Shown: positions 53,114-62,581 of the stretch, in pieces | How positions within the stretch are numbered: position 1 is the first letter of the stretch | Layout: the number at the start of each line of letters is the position of its first letter | Source: Bacteroides faecalis | GTDB taxonomy: Bacteria; Bacteroidota; Bacteroidia; Bacteroidales; Bacteroidaceae | Assembly (NCBI RefSeq): GCF_003865075.1 | Contig: NZ_BHWB01000016.1 | Coordinates: 1 to 64,000 of the forward strand | DNA length: 64,000 nucleotides | Reading direction: 5' to 3' | Program-made: the position numbers and the translations under genes | Notes under the pieces: generated by a model | What the model was told of the DNA's origin: nothing | What the model saw: only the letters and a program-made list of their open reading frames with translations | Database searches by the model: none

Positions 53114-56100
53114 ATGAAACGACTACTTTTTTCATTATTGCTAACGATATTTCCTACATTGTATATAATAGCAGATAAAATAATATGGCAGATAGGAGAA
53201 AAAGATGGTTCTTCATCCGAATTAGCATTAGGTCCTTCCGACTATTCAAAGTTTCTGGCTAATGACTTCGGATACGAAGATCGCTATTTTTTAATAGGGA
53301 CTTCAAATGTAGAAAAGGAATTCTCGTATGTACTACCCGGACCTGCGGATCAATGGGGAGGAACAGGAGGCACATCAGGTTGGCGAACACATGATACAAC
53401 CATTCTTTTTAATCTTGAAAATACTGCTAAGTCTAAAGACTGGAATTTAGCCATAGATTTATTGGGAGCAAGTCCATTAGGGGCAGTTGTAAAAGTCACA
53501 GTCAATTCTATAAGCAAAAGGTTTGTAGTTGAAAGTGGTCCCAAAGAAGTATTAGAAGGGGACGTACAAAATGCCAAGAAAACAACTTTAAACTTTCCGA
53601 TTGAAGATAAATTATTAAAAAAGGGAGGGAACTCCATTGTTATTTCTGTCTTAGAGGGCGGTTGGATTGTATTTGACCAAATACGGCTAATGGGCCCCAA
53701 TCAAGCAACATTAGGTAAAACAAATACAAAAGCATTTCTCCGCGATGTCTACACAGCTAATTATGAGATAGAAAATAATGGAAATAGATTTCAACCTTTG
53801 TTAGTTGATGTCGAGCACTTGACCGGAAGCCCCAGACTTAAAGTAGAAGTTGATAACGTAGAGATATTTTCCTCCGTCATGGACACTGCCCGTTATCAAT
53901 TTGAAGCTCCTATGCCGGCAGTACATAATTCTAAAAAAAGTACTTATAAAATATGGGCGGACAATGAATTATTACAGTCCGGTACCGTTATACGCACTCC
54001 TCAAGCATTACATTCCTACGCTGATTATGTAGATACTAAAATAGGAACAGGTCATTCACGTTGGATGATCGCTCCCGGTCCCTGGATGCCTTTCAGTATG
54101 GTAAAATTAAGTCCGGATAATCAGAATGCGGGATGGCAAGCCGGTTATCAACCAACTTTTGAAACGATAGGATGTTTCAGTCACATACATGAATGGACGA
54201 TGGGAGGATTGGGCATGATGCCTACTAATGGCGAATTGCAAATTAGAGTGGGCGATGAATTAAGACCGGACGAAGGCTACCGTTCACGTATTGATAAAAG
54301 AACAGAAGAAGCCCCTCTTGGATATTATAAAGTCTATCTGACTGATACGAAGATATGGGTAGAAAGTACGGCAACTACCAGAGCTTCTTTTCAGAAATAT
54401 ACTTTTCCTAAAGAACAAGACGGACGTGTAATGATAGATCTTCAGATTCCTACGGAATATGATTATCAATTAGTAGACATCAAAATAAATAAGGTCAGTG
54501 ATTATCGAATCGAAGGGTACAGCCATCAATTGTCTCCCCGCCCTCATGTATGGAGCAATGATGCGGATCAGGATTATAAAGTAAACTTTGTGATAGAGTT
54601 TGACACCCCCATCAAGAAGGTCGGCGGCTGGATGGAAGACAAAGTGCTCGATTCTTCGGTCATTGAAGGGAAAGATTTAAAATATGCAGGATTATACGTT
54701 GAGTTTGATACCCAAAAACATCCGGTTGTTCAAGCCCGTACCGGTATCTCTTTAGTAAGCATAGCCAATGCCTCGGAAAATTTAAAGGAAGAAATATCCA
54801 ATGAATTCAATTGGAACTTTGATGCAATTGTACAAAATCAGAAACAGGCATGGAACAATATCCTGGGTCGAGTACAGATTACAACCAATGATCGTTTGGA
54901 AAAGGTACGGTTTTATACAAATGTATATCGAGCTTTTTGCAGAAATATCTGGAGTGACGTGAACGGAGAGTGGATGTCGGCAGACAAAAAAGTACAGAAA
55001 TTAAAGAACCCGGAACACCGCGCTTTAGGATGCGATGCCTTTTGGAATACTTTTTGGAATTTAAATCAAGTCTGGAATTTACTGACACCCGAATGGTCTT
55101 CCAGATGGGTGAACTCTCAATTAGCTCTGTATGACACAAATGGCTGGTTAGCTAAGGGACCGGCAGGTATGAAATATATTCCTGTCATGGTAGCAGAGCA
55201 TGAGATTCCTTTAATTGTTTCTACCTATCAGATGGGGATCAGGGATTATGATGTAAATAAAGCCTTTGAAGCAGTCAAGAAGATGCAGACAACCCCTGCC
55301 ACTCATGTTGCAGGTGGTTTCGCGGGAAACAGAGATCTGATCCCTTATCTTCAATATCATTATGTTCCGGTTGAAAAAGGACGTTTTTCTAATACCTTAG
55401 AGTATTCGTATGATGACTGGACAGTCGGGCAGTTGGCTAAATCGTTAGGTAAATATAAAGAATATCAAACTTTTAATGAACGAGGAACCTGGTGGAAAAA
55501 TGCGATTAATCCGGCAAGCGGATATGCACATATGAGAGATACACTTGGAAACTATACGGCCGATTTCGATCCGTTTAAATCGGGGCGAAATGAACAATAT
55601 GTGGAAGGGAATGCATGGCAACTTAGCTTCTTTGTACCTCAAGATATACCGACTCTAGTCAAGTTGATCGGGCAAGACAAGTTCGTGGAACGATTGAATT
55701 GGGGCTTTTCAGCCAGCGAACCATGGAGATACAATGCTCCAAATGACCAATATTGGGATTATCCAGTGGTACAAGGCAACCAACAATCGATGCATTTTGC
55801 TTTTTTATTCAATTGGGCAGAAAAACCTTGGCTAACTCAAAAGTGGAGCCGTTCTGTGATCGACCGATATTATGGTTATGGAATCGCCAATGCCTATTTG
55901 GGTGATGAAGATCAAGGGCAAATGAGCGCGTGGTTTGTAATGGCCGCTATCGGTTTATTTCAGACAGATGGCGGTTGCAGAGTAGATCCTATTTATGAAA
56001 TAGCAAGTCCCTTATTTGAAAAGACCGTTATTCACTTGAAAGAACTCTATGGTCGTGGAGAACAATTCACAATTATAGCAAAGAATACTTCAAGAAAGAA

Positions 56101-56239
56101 CAAATATGTTCAGAGTGCGATACTAAACGGACAACCTCTGGAGAGTTTCCATTTTCCTGCATCTGAGTTGCTGAAAGGAGGAGAATTAATCTTAGAAATG
56201 GGCGACACACCTAATAAATCATGGGGAGTTACCCAATGA
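53114..56239 (+). CDS. GH92 family alpha-mannosidase-like protein with N-terminal extension
   Basis: 1041 residues. Signal peptide (cut near residue 20), then about 280 residues of beta-sandwich (WQIGEKDGSSSELALGPSDY, PGPADQWGGTGGTSGWRTHD) not part of the GH92 fold and perhaps carbohydrate-binding. The GH92 module begins near YADYVDTKIGTGHSRWMIAP. Its motifs are GCDAFWNTFWNLNQVWNLL, HVAGGFAGNRDLIPYLQYHY, YVEGNAWQLSFFVPQD (with the expected acid Glu) and GDEDQGQMSAWFVMAAIGL (with the expected acidic base). Most GH92 enzymes are Ca-dependent exo-acting alpha-mannosidases of the envelope with about 750 residues. The linkage specificity cannot be read from sequence. Confidence 0.88.
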   Translation: MKRLLFSLLLTIFPTLYIIADKIIWQIGEKDGSSSELALGPSDYSKFLANDFGYEDRYFLIGTSNVEKEFSYVLPGPADQWGGTGGTSGWRTHDTTILFNLENTAKSKDWNLAIDLLGASPLGAVVKVTVNSISKRFVVESGPKEVLEGDVQNAKKTTLNFPIEDKLLKKGGNSIVISVLEGGWIVFDQIRLMGPNQATLGKTNTKAFLRDVYTANYEIENNGNRFQPLLVDVEHLTGSPRLKVEVDNVEIFSSVMDTARYQFEAPMPAVHNSKKSTYKIWADNELLQSGTVIRTPQALHSYADYVDTKIGTGHSRWMIAPGPWMPFSMVKLSPDNQNAGWQAGYQPTFETIGCFSHIHEWTMGGLGMMPTNGELQIRVGDELRPDEGYRSRIDKRTEEAPLGYYKVYLTDTKIWVESTATTRASFQKYTFPKEQDGRVMIDLQIPTEYDYQLVDIKINKVSDYRIEGYSHQLSPRPHVWSNDADQDYKVNFVIEFDTPIKKVGGWMEDKVLDSSVIEGKDLKYAGLYVEFDTQKHPVVQARTGISLVSIANASENLKEEISNEFNWNFDAIVQNQKQAWNNILGRVQITTNDRLEKVRFYTNVYRAFCRNIWSDVNGEWMSADKKVQKLKNPEHRALGCDAFWNTFWNLNQVWNLLTPEWSSRWVNSQLALYDTNGWLAKGPAGMKYIPVMVAEHEIPLIVSTYQMGIRDYDVNKAFEAVKKMQTTPATHVAGGFAGNRDLIPYLQYHYVPVEKGRFSNTLEYSYDDWTVGQLAKSLGKYKEYQTFNERGTWWKNAINPASGYAHMRDTLGNYTADFDPFKSGRNEQYVEGNAWQLSFFVPQDIPTLVKLIGQDKFVERLNWGFSASEPWRYNAPNDQYWDYPVVQGNQQSMHFAFLFNWAEKPWLTQKWSRSVIDRYYGYGIANAYLGDEDQGQMSAWFVMAAIGLFQTDGGCRVDPIYEIASPLFEKTVIHLKELYGRGEQFTIIAKNTSRKNKYVQSAILNGQPLESFHFPASELLKGGELILEMGDTPNKSWGVTQ

Positions 56240-56267
56240 AAAGTAGAATTCAAATCTAAGAAATGTC

Positions 56268-56320
56268 GGGACTGACCAAAAAGTTTAGCAGATAACTATT
56301 GAAACTTTTTGATCAGCCCC
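56268..56320. terminator. Long hairpin between convergent GH92 and gntR genes
   Basis: GGGACTGACCAAAAAGTTT and AAACTTTTTGATCAGCCCC pair with two mismatches around a 15-base loop. Confidence 0.65.
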
Positions 56321-56352
56321 GCAACTATCATTTAAATCATATTCATCACTAT

Positions 56353-57081
56353 CTATCTTTCCGCTTCGATTGTATAAGTGAAACTATCCGCCCGATAATA
56401 GCCGATGTTATATTCGATAGGAACGTTGTTCACATCATACACAAATCTTTTCCTTATCAATATAGGATCGCTAGACTCAATTTCTAATTTTTCTGCAATA
56501 AACTCTCCGGCAAGCCTTGCAGAGATTTCCTCCTTACTGGTTTTTACTACTATTTGATATTGATTCTCCAGCATTTCGTACAAAGGACGAGTATAATCTT
56601 CTTCCCCTGTCAAAGGAATAGCAGGATTGAAATAAGAGATAAAATATACAAATGGATATTCTTTTCTTCCTCTTACCCGCTCCATCACTACGCAGCGTGC
56701 GTCAGAATTATCATCTAAATGAAAGAAAGTACTAATCTCTTCAGTAGGTCTTTTTAAACTGACATGTAATTCAAAGTTACGAATTTCAATTCCTAACATC
56801 TTCATCTCTTGAGAGAAACTAAGCCAATTTTTCACTCCACCTACAATACCTTTTTTGACTACCTTAGTACCAAATCCTTTCTTTCGTACTAAAAGCCCTT
56901 CGAACACAAGCTTATTGATAGCTTGCCGCAATGTATTTCTTGAAATATGCAATTGTTTAGACAAATCAACTTCATTGGGAAGTAACTTCCCATTCTTATA
57001 TTCTTCAGACTCTATAAATCCTCTCAAGATTTCTTCAGCCTGAATATGAAGAGGTTTATCACTATTATGATCTAACTTCAT
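56353..57081 (-). CDS. GntR-family regulator (HutC/UTRA type)
   Basis: 242 residues. The N-terminal winged helix (PLHIQAEEILRGFIESEEYK, LPNEVDLSKQLHISRNTLRQ, AINKLVFEGLLVRKKGFGTK) and C-terminal UTRA ligand domain (residues about 95-240, GVKNWLSFSQEMKMLGIEIR) are clear. HutC-type regulators repress until a sugar phosphate binds. It is divergent from the mannose-6-phosphate isomerase gene, and a perfect dyad lies in that promoter, so it probably controls the operon and itself. TATATTTG on the minus strand at 57107-57114 is its -7 box. Confidence 0.9.
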   Translation of the reverse strand: MKLDHNSDKPLHIQAEEILRGFIESEEYKNGKLLPNEVDLSKQLHISRNTLRQAINKLVFEGLLVRKKGFGTKVVKKGIVGGVKNWLSFSQEMKMLGIEIRNFELHVSLKRPTEEISTFFHLDDNSDARCVVMERVRGRKEYPFVYFISYFNPAIPLTGEEDYTRPLYEMLENQYQIVVKTSKEEISARLAGEFIAEKLEIESSDPILIRKRFVYDVNNVPIEYNIGYYRADSFTYTIEAER

Positions 57082-57165
57082 TACTTTAAAGCAGTTTATT
57101 TCTCAGCAAATATAAGACTTATCAAAAAAAGTTCCAAGTATTGTAGAGAATAAAAATAAAACATA

Positions 57166-57200
57166 TATATTTGCACAATATTAAATATGTATGAACATAT
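57166..57200 (+). promoter_or_regulatory. Promoter of the mannose operon with candidate GntR operator
   Basis: The -7 box TATATTTG (57166-57173) is followed by the perfect dyad ATATGT-ATGA-ACATAT (57185-57200), lying just past the expected transcription start. A repressor bound here would block the polymerase. Confidence 0.6.
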
Positions 57201-57221
57201 AAAACCAAAACAGAAGTAAAC

Positions 57222-58952
57222 ATGAGAAAACCTAATTATGATAAATATCCTTCTACAAAGATAACAGGAATGCTTGTGCAAGGGTGGGATACTATCATTC
57301 CCATTTTAAAAGAAAAAATGAACGGGAAAAAGGTCCTGGCAGTTGATATGTATACGGGAGTATATGAAGAAGAAGTGATGGAAGCTTTTATGAAAGTTTT
57401 CTCCGAAAAGGTAATCAACATGCGAGATTTAATGAAACCGGAGCAAGAAATTCTCGCAATGACCGAACGCTTCATGACAGAAGATGTACTGTTTGGGTAC
57501 GTGACTAATCTGAAATTACAAGATTATTTTGATGCAGACAAATTAGCAAAAGCCCGGCAAGAAGTCAATGAATCCGAAGAAAGCATTCTAATCTTTGGGA
57601 CGGGAGCTTCTTTAGTTGCTCCTCAAGATGCATTAATTATTTATGCAGATATGGCACGTTGGGAAATACAACAACGTTTCCGACGCCATGAGGTAATGGC
57701 TTTAGGAGTGGACAACCGGACCGAAATGGTTTCCTTACAATATAAAAGAGGATATTTTAATGATTGGAGAGTTTGCGACAGCTATAAAGATCGTTTATTT
57801 AGCAGGATAGATTATTGGATCGATACTCATATAGCCGGATCACCGAAAATGATTGATCGGGAAACTTTCTTTAAAGGAATAGAGGCAACAATAAAAACAC
57901 CGTTTCGAGTAGTTCCTTTCTTCGATCCGGCTCCTTGGGGCGGTCAGTGGATGAAGGAGGTTTGTGACTTAGATCGTGAGCGCAAGAACTTTGGTTGGTG
58001 TTTCGACTGTGTACCGGAGGAAAACAGTCTTTACTTTGAAATAAATGGCATACGATTTGAATTACCTTCTATTGACGTAGTTCTGCTGAAAAGTAAAGAA
58101 TTATTAGGTGAACCCGTAGAATCACGCTTTGGCAAAGACTTCCCTATTCGTTTCGACTTTTTAGATACTATGCAAGGAGGCAATTTAAGCCTACAAGTAC
58201 ATCCAACCACACAGTTTATTCGTGACAGTTTCGGTATGTATTATACTCAGGACGAAAGCTATTACCTGTTAGATGCCGGAGAAGATGCAGTGGTATATTT
58301 AGGAGTAAAAGAAGGAGTAGATAAAGAAGCCATGATTAATGATCTACGCACAGCACAAAAGGGAGAAGAGATTTTTGACACTGAAAAGTACATCAACAAG
58401 ATTCCCGCAAAGAAGCATGATCATTTCTTAATTCCGGGAGGTACGATACACTGCTCCGGTGCAAATAGCATGGTACTCGAAATCAGTTCGACCCCCAATC
58501 TTTTTACTTTCAAATTATGGGATTGGCAACGTTTGGGTTTAGACGGTAAACCACGCCCTATTAACATAGAACGAGGAAAACACGTCATCAATTGGGACCG
58601 GGATACGGAATATGTACATCAACACCTTCGCAACCAGTTTGAGGAAGTAGCATCGGGAGAAGGCTGGGTAGAAGAACGTACCGGATTACATCCGAATGAA
58701 TTTATCGAAACCCGTCGCCATCGCTTCTCATCATCAGTATTACATCAAACGAATGACAGTGTAAACGTGCTGAACCTGCTTGAAGGAGAAGAAGTGGTAG
58801 TTGAAAGCCCGACTCATAGTTTCGAACCTTTTGTGGTGCATTATGCCGAGACTTTCATCATACCTGCCGGAATCAAAGAATATACGATCAGTCCTTATGG
58901 CAAATCTGCCGGAAAAGAATGTATAACATTGAAAGCCTACGTACGTTTTTAA
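57222..58952 (+). CDS. Mannose-6-phosphate isomerase, class I, with extra N-terminal domain
   Basis: 576 residues, about 250 more than ordinary ManA. The C-terminal half is class I isomerase: PFFDPAPWGGQWMKEVCDLD (start of cupin fold), GGNLSLQVHPTTQFIRDSFG with zinc-ligand QVHP, HFLIPGGTIHCSGANSMVLE. The N-terminal 215 residues are unrelated to ManA and resemble a nucleotide-kinase-like alpha/beta domain (MLVQGWDTIIPILKEKMNGK, ESILIFGTGASLVAP), without a clear P-loop. The catalytic role (mannose-6-P to fructose-6-P) rests on the zinc motif. The domain may bind a sugar phosphate for control; that is inference. First gene of the operon. Confidence 0.87.
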   Translation: MRKPNYDKYPSTKITGMLVQGWDTIIPILKEKMNGKKVLAVDMYTGVYEEEVMEAFMKVFSEKVINMRDLMKPEQEILAMTERFMTEDVLFGYVTNLKLQDYFDADKLAKARQEVNESEESILIFGTGASLVAPQDALIIYADMARWEIQQRFRRHEVMALGVDNRTEMVSLQYKRGYFNDWRVCDSYKDRLFSRIDYWIDTHIAGSPKMIDRETFFKGIEATIKTPFRVVPFFDPAPWGGQWMKEVCDLDRERKNFGWCFDCVPEENSLYFEINGIRFELPSIDVVLLKSKELLGEPVESRFGKDFPIRFDFLDTMQGGNLSLQVHPTTQFIRDSFGMYYTQDESYYLLDAGEDAVVYLGVKEGVDKEAMINDLRTAQKGEEIFDTEKYINKIPAKKHDHFLIPGGTIHCSGANSMVLEISSTPNLFTFKLWDWQRLGLDGKPRPINIERGKHVINWDRDTEYVHQHLRNQFEEVASGEGWVEERTGLHPNEFIETRRHRFSSSVLHQTNDSVNVLNLLEGEEVVVESPTHSFEPFVVHYAETFIIPAGIKEYTISPYGKSAGKECITLKAYVRF

Positions 58953-58992
58953 TAATAACTAACAGACACATTAATCTAATATCCTGAGACCT

Positions 58993-60090
58993 ATGTATGA
59001 ACATGACGAACGAATCGTAATGACCCTTGATGCCGGAGGAACCAACTTCGTGTTTTCGGCAATGCAAGGCTGTCGCGAAATCATAGATTCTATTTGCTTA
59101 CCGGCAGTATCCGACAACTTGGAGTATTGCCTGTCTGTCCTTGTAGAGGGCTTTCTGGAAGTAGAAAAGCGATTACCCAAACTTCCGGTAGCCATAAGTT
59201 TTGCTTTTCCCGGGCCTGCTGATTACGAGCATGGAATTATAGGCGATTTGCCCAATTTTCCTGCGTTCAGAGGAGGAGTAGCAATTGGTCCTTATTTGGA
59301 AGAGCAATTCGGTATTCCTGTTTTTATTAATAATGATGGCAACTTGTTTGCTTACGGTGAAGCTTTATCAGGTACTCTTCCCGAAATAAATAAACTCTTG
59401 AAAGCCGCGGGAAGTAACAAAATATACAAGAATCTATTAGGAATAACACTGGGTACAGGATTCGGCGCCGGAGTGGTCATTGACAATCGATTACTAACCG
59501 GAGATAACGGTTGCGGTGGTGACGTTTGGATCATGCGGAATAAGAAATATCCGAAGATGATAACGGAAGAAAGTGTCAGCATTCGCGCTGTCAGACGAGT
59601 ATATCAAGAGATTAGCGGAGAAGATGCTTCCTCACTGACTCCTAAAGATATTTTTGATATTGCCGAAGGAACAAAAGAGGGAAATCAGCAGGCTGCTATC
59701 AACAGTTTCTATGAATTAGGAGAAATGGCGGGTCATGCTATCATTCAAGCACTGAATATTGTAGACGGTATAGTCGTCATTGGAGGAGGAATAGCCGGAG
59801 CAGCTAAATACATTCTTCCAAGTATGATGAAAGAAATGCAAAGACAGATTCACACGTTTACCGGAGCCTCTTTTTCCTGTTTGCAAATGGAAGTATTCAA
59901 TTTGACAGAGGAAGAAGATAGGAAGAACTTCCTGAAAGAGAAAAATACGATAGTGAATATTCCATTTTCTAAAAGACAGGTCATTTATGCCAACCATAAA
60001 AAAGTAGGTATCGCAGTTTCTTCATTAGGAACGAATAAAGCTGTAGCTTTGGGGGCTTATAATTTTGCCCTGTCCCAATTGGAACCATAA
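58993..60090 (+). CDS. ROK-family sugar kinase
   Basis: 365 residues. MTLDAGGTNFVFSAMQGCRE is the ATP phosphate-1 motif; VFINNDGNLFAYGEALSG is the sugar-binding/catalytic Asp motif; LGITLGTGFGAGVVIDNRLL is the phosphate-2 motif. The canonical ROK Zn motif (GHx9-11CxCGxxGCxE) is absent; this position reads GDNGCGGDVWIM. Its place after the isomerase gene suggests a mannose or fructose kinase. Some ROK proteins are regulators, but there is no helix-turn-helix domain here. It begins 41 bases after the isomerase stop. Confidence 0.85.
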   Translation: MYEHDERIVMTLDAGGTNFVFSAMQGCREIIDSICLPAVSDNLEYCLSVLVEGFLEVEKRLPKLPVAISFAFPGPADYEHGIIGDLPNFPAFRGGVAIGPYLEEQFGIPVFINNDGNLFAYGEALSGTLPEINKLLKAAGSNKIYKNLLGITLGTGFGAGVVIDNRLLTGDNGCGGDVWIMRNKKYPKMITEESVSIRAVRRVYQEISGEDASSLTPKDIFDIAEGTKEGNQQAAINSFYELGEMAGHAIIQALNIVDGIVVIGGGIAGAAKYILPSMMKEMQRQIHTFTGASFSCLQMEVFNLTEEEDRKNFLKEKNTIVNIPFSKRQVIYANHKKVGIAVSSLGTNKAVALGAYNFALSQLEP

Positions 60091-60177
60091 ATCTTCAGTT
60101 TTTATATTAGAAAACGAAGTTTGCAGGAGTAGTATAATAAAAAAGAAGTAGTTAATAGAAAAAATAAGTATAATACG

Positions 60178-62550
60178 ATGAGGTTGAAATGGATAAGTTC
60201 CCTGTTTGTTTTAGTCGGTATTTGGGGATGTAGTTCTCCCAAGACTCTTAATCTTGTAGAATATGTAAATCCTAATATCGGAACCATACATAGTCGTTGG
60301 TTCTTTTATACCCCCGCAGCTGAACCTTTTGGATTAGCAAAGTTAGGTGCTTCTACAAACGGCACTTACGGGAACAATCAAGGTTGGGAAGCAGTGGGCT
60401 ATGAAGACGGACATACTTCGATTGATGGCTTCCCTTGTCTGCACGAGTTTCAAATTGGCGGTATTTCTCTGATGCCGGTTACGGGAGAAGTAAAGACAAA
60501 TCCGGGAAAGCTGGAAGACCCGGACAATGGTTTTCGTTCTCGTTTTGATAAGAAAGATGAGATCGCACGTCCGGGGTATTATGCTGTCTTTCTAAAAGAT
60601 TACCAAGTTAAAGCAGAACTTACGGCTACGGCTCGTGTTGGTTTTCAGCGATATACATTCTCGGATTCTGAGAATGCACACATTCTTTTTAATATAGGAA
60701 ACCGTCAAGGAGAAAGTGGTGCTGTACGCGATGCGTATATTAAACAGGTCAATGAAAATACAGTTGAAGGATATGTGATTACAGAACCGGAATACGTAAA
60801 GAAATACCAGTCCGGCGCTTCTGTTGCCATGTATTTCTATGCTAAACTAGATCGAGCTCCGGAATCGGTGGAAGTCTTCTATCAGGATAGCACCCTGATG
60901 CCCGGCAATGAAATAAAAGGACCGGGAGCTATTATGTGCTTAAATTACAAAACCAAGAAAGATGATGTTGTTACTATAAAAGTAGGATTGTCATATACAT
61001 CAATCGAAAATGCGAAATTGAATCTGGAAGCAGAAGCTGAAAAACTGACCTTTGACGAAGCGGTACAAGCAACGACAGAGAAATGGAATGAATCGTTGAA
61101 CCGTATTGTGGTATCAGGAGGTACGGAAGATAGTAAAATCAAATTCTATACCGGATTGTATCATGCTTTGTTAGGTAGAGGACTTGCCAATGATGTGAAT
61201 GGAGCTTATCCTAAAAATGACGGTACCATCGGGCAAATTCCATTAAATAAGAATGGGAAACCTGAACACAATCATTATAATACGGACGCTGTCTGGGGAG
61301 CGTATTGGAATCTGACTCCTCTCTGGGCATTAGCTTATCCGGAATATTATAATGACTTCGTTAATAGTCAATTGCTGGTATATAAAGATGCCGGTTGGTT
61401 GGGAGATGGTATTGCTACCAGTAAATATGTTTCAGGAGTGGGCACCAACATGGTAAGCATTGCATTGGCTGGTGCCTATAATAGTGGTATCCGTAATTTT
61501 GATGTCGAAACAGGTTATCAGGCAGCTCTGAAAAATGAACTTGGCTGGGAAGGGCGTATTGAAGGAGCCGGTAAAACGGATGTGAAGCAGTTTGTAGAGA
61601 GAGGTTATGTACCTTATGAAAATAGTATTTTTTACGGTACGCATCCGGAAGGTTCCAGTTTCTCGGCATCACATACATTAGAGTATAGCTTCAGTGCTTA
61701 TGCGGTAGCTCAATGGGCGAAAGCATTGGGACATACGGAAGATTACAAACGTTTAATGTCATTATCAAATAGCTGGGAAAAATTGTTTGATGATTCATTA
61801 AAGATGATCCGTCCACGAGTTCCTCAGGGTGAATTTATCGACAACTTTAATCCATTGGAATCATGGAGAGGATTTCAAGAAGGAAATGCAATGCAATATA
61901 CTTTCTTTGTTCCGCAGAATCCGAATCGTTTGATTGAGAAAGTAGGCAAAGAATTATTCAATCATCGCCTCGATTCTATTTTTACAGAAGCTCGTAAGTC
62001 TATCTTCGGAGGAGGAAAAGTGGTGAATGCTTTTTCCGGTCTGCAAAGTCCTTATAATCATGGAAATCAACCGAGCCTCCATATCTCTTGGCTATTCAAC
62101 TTCTCCGGAAAGCCATTTCTCACTCAGAAATGGACCCGCTTAATTTGTGATGAGTTTTATGGTATTAGCGGTGAGCATGGTTACGGTTATGGACAAGATG
62201 AAGATCAGGGACAATTGGGTGCATGGTATGTAATGGCTGCAATGGGGTTGTTTGACGTACAAGGCGGTTCTTGCGAACGCCCTACTTTCCAAATGGGCAG
62301 TCCCTTATTTGATAAGATCGAAATTAAACTTAACCCAATGAATGCTGTGGGACAAACTTTTGTCATTGAAACAGTTAATAATACACCGGATGCTTATTAT
62401 ATACAATCAGCAACTTTGAATGGGAAACCATTGGAACAATGCTGGATGTATCGGGACGAACTCTATCAGGGAGGAATACTCAAATTAACCATGGGAAACC
62501 AGCCTAACGAACAATGGGGAGTAGAAAATCCTCCTCATTGTTCCGAATAA
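60178..62550 (+). CDS. GH92 family protein (alpha-mannosidase-like), lipoprotein
   Basis: 790 residues. Lipoprotein signal MRLKWISSLFVLVGIWGC (Cys 18). GH92 fold throughout without the N-terminal extension of the other copy: VEYVNPNIGTIHSRWFFYTP, DAVWGAYWNLTPLWALAYPE, FQEGNAMQYTFFVPQN and GQDEDQGQLGAWYVMAAMGL. Against the usual EGNAWQ and GQMSAW motifs it has Met for Trp and LG for MS, so it belongs to a divergent branch. The acidic residues are kept, so it may be active on another linkage. It probably sits at the cell surface or the inner face of the outer membrane. Part of the mannose operon. Confidence 0.86.
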   Translation: MRLKWISSLFVLVGIWGCSSPKTLNLVEYVNPNIGTIHSRWFFYTPAAEPFGLAKLGASTNGTYGNNQGWEAVGYEDGHTSIDGFPCLHEFQIGGISLMPVTGEVKTNPGKLEDPDNGFRSRFDKKDEIARPGYYAVFLKDYQVKAELTATARVGFQRYTFSDSENAHILFNIGNRQGESGAVRDAYIKQVNENTVEGYVITEPEYVKKYQSGASVAMYFYAKLDRAPESVEVFYQDSTLMPGNEIKGPGAIMCLNYKTKKDDVVTIKVGLSYTSIENAKLNLEAEAEKLTFDEAVQATTEKWNESLNRIVVSGGTEDSKIKFYTGLYHALLGRGLANDVNGAYPKNDGTIGQIPLNKNGKPEHNHYNTDAVWGAYWNLTPLWALAYPEYYNDFVNSQLLVYKDAGWLGDGIATSKYVSGVGTNMVSIALAGAYNSGIRNFDVETGYQAALKNELGWEGRIEGAGKTDVKQFVERGYVPYENSIFYGTHPEGSSFSASHTLEYSFSAYAVAQWAKALGHTEDYKRLMSLSNSWEKLFDDSLKMIRPRVPQGEFIDNFNPLESWRGFQEGNAMQYTFFVPQNPNRLIEKVGKELFNHRLDSIFTEARKSIFGGGKVVNAFSGLQSPYNHGNQPSLHISWLFNFSGKPFLTQKWTRLICDEFYGISGEHGYGYGQDEDQGQLGAWYVMAAMGLFDVQGGSCERPTFQMGSPLFDKIEIKLNPMNAVGQTFVIETVNNTPDAYYIQSATLNGKPLEQCWMYRDELYQGGILKLTMGNQPNEQWGVENPPHCSE

Positions 62551-62581
62551 ATAATTACTTAAAACAAATAAGAAGATATTC

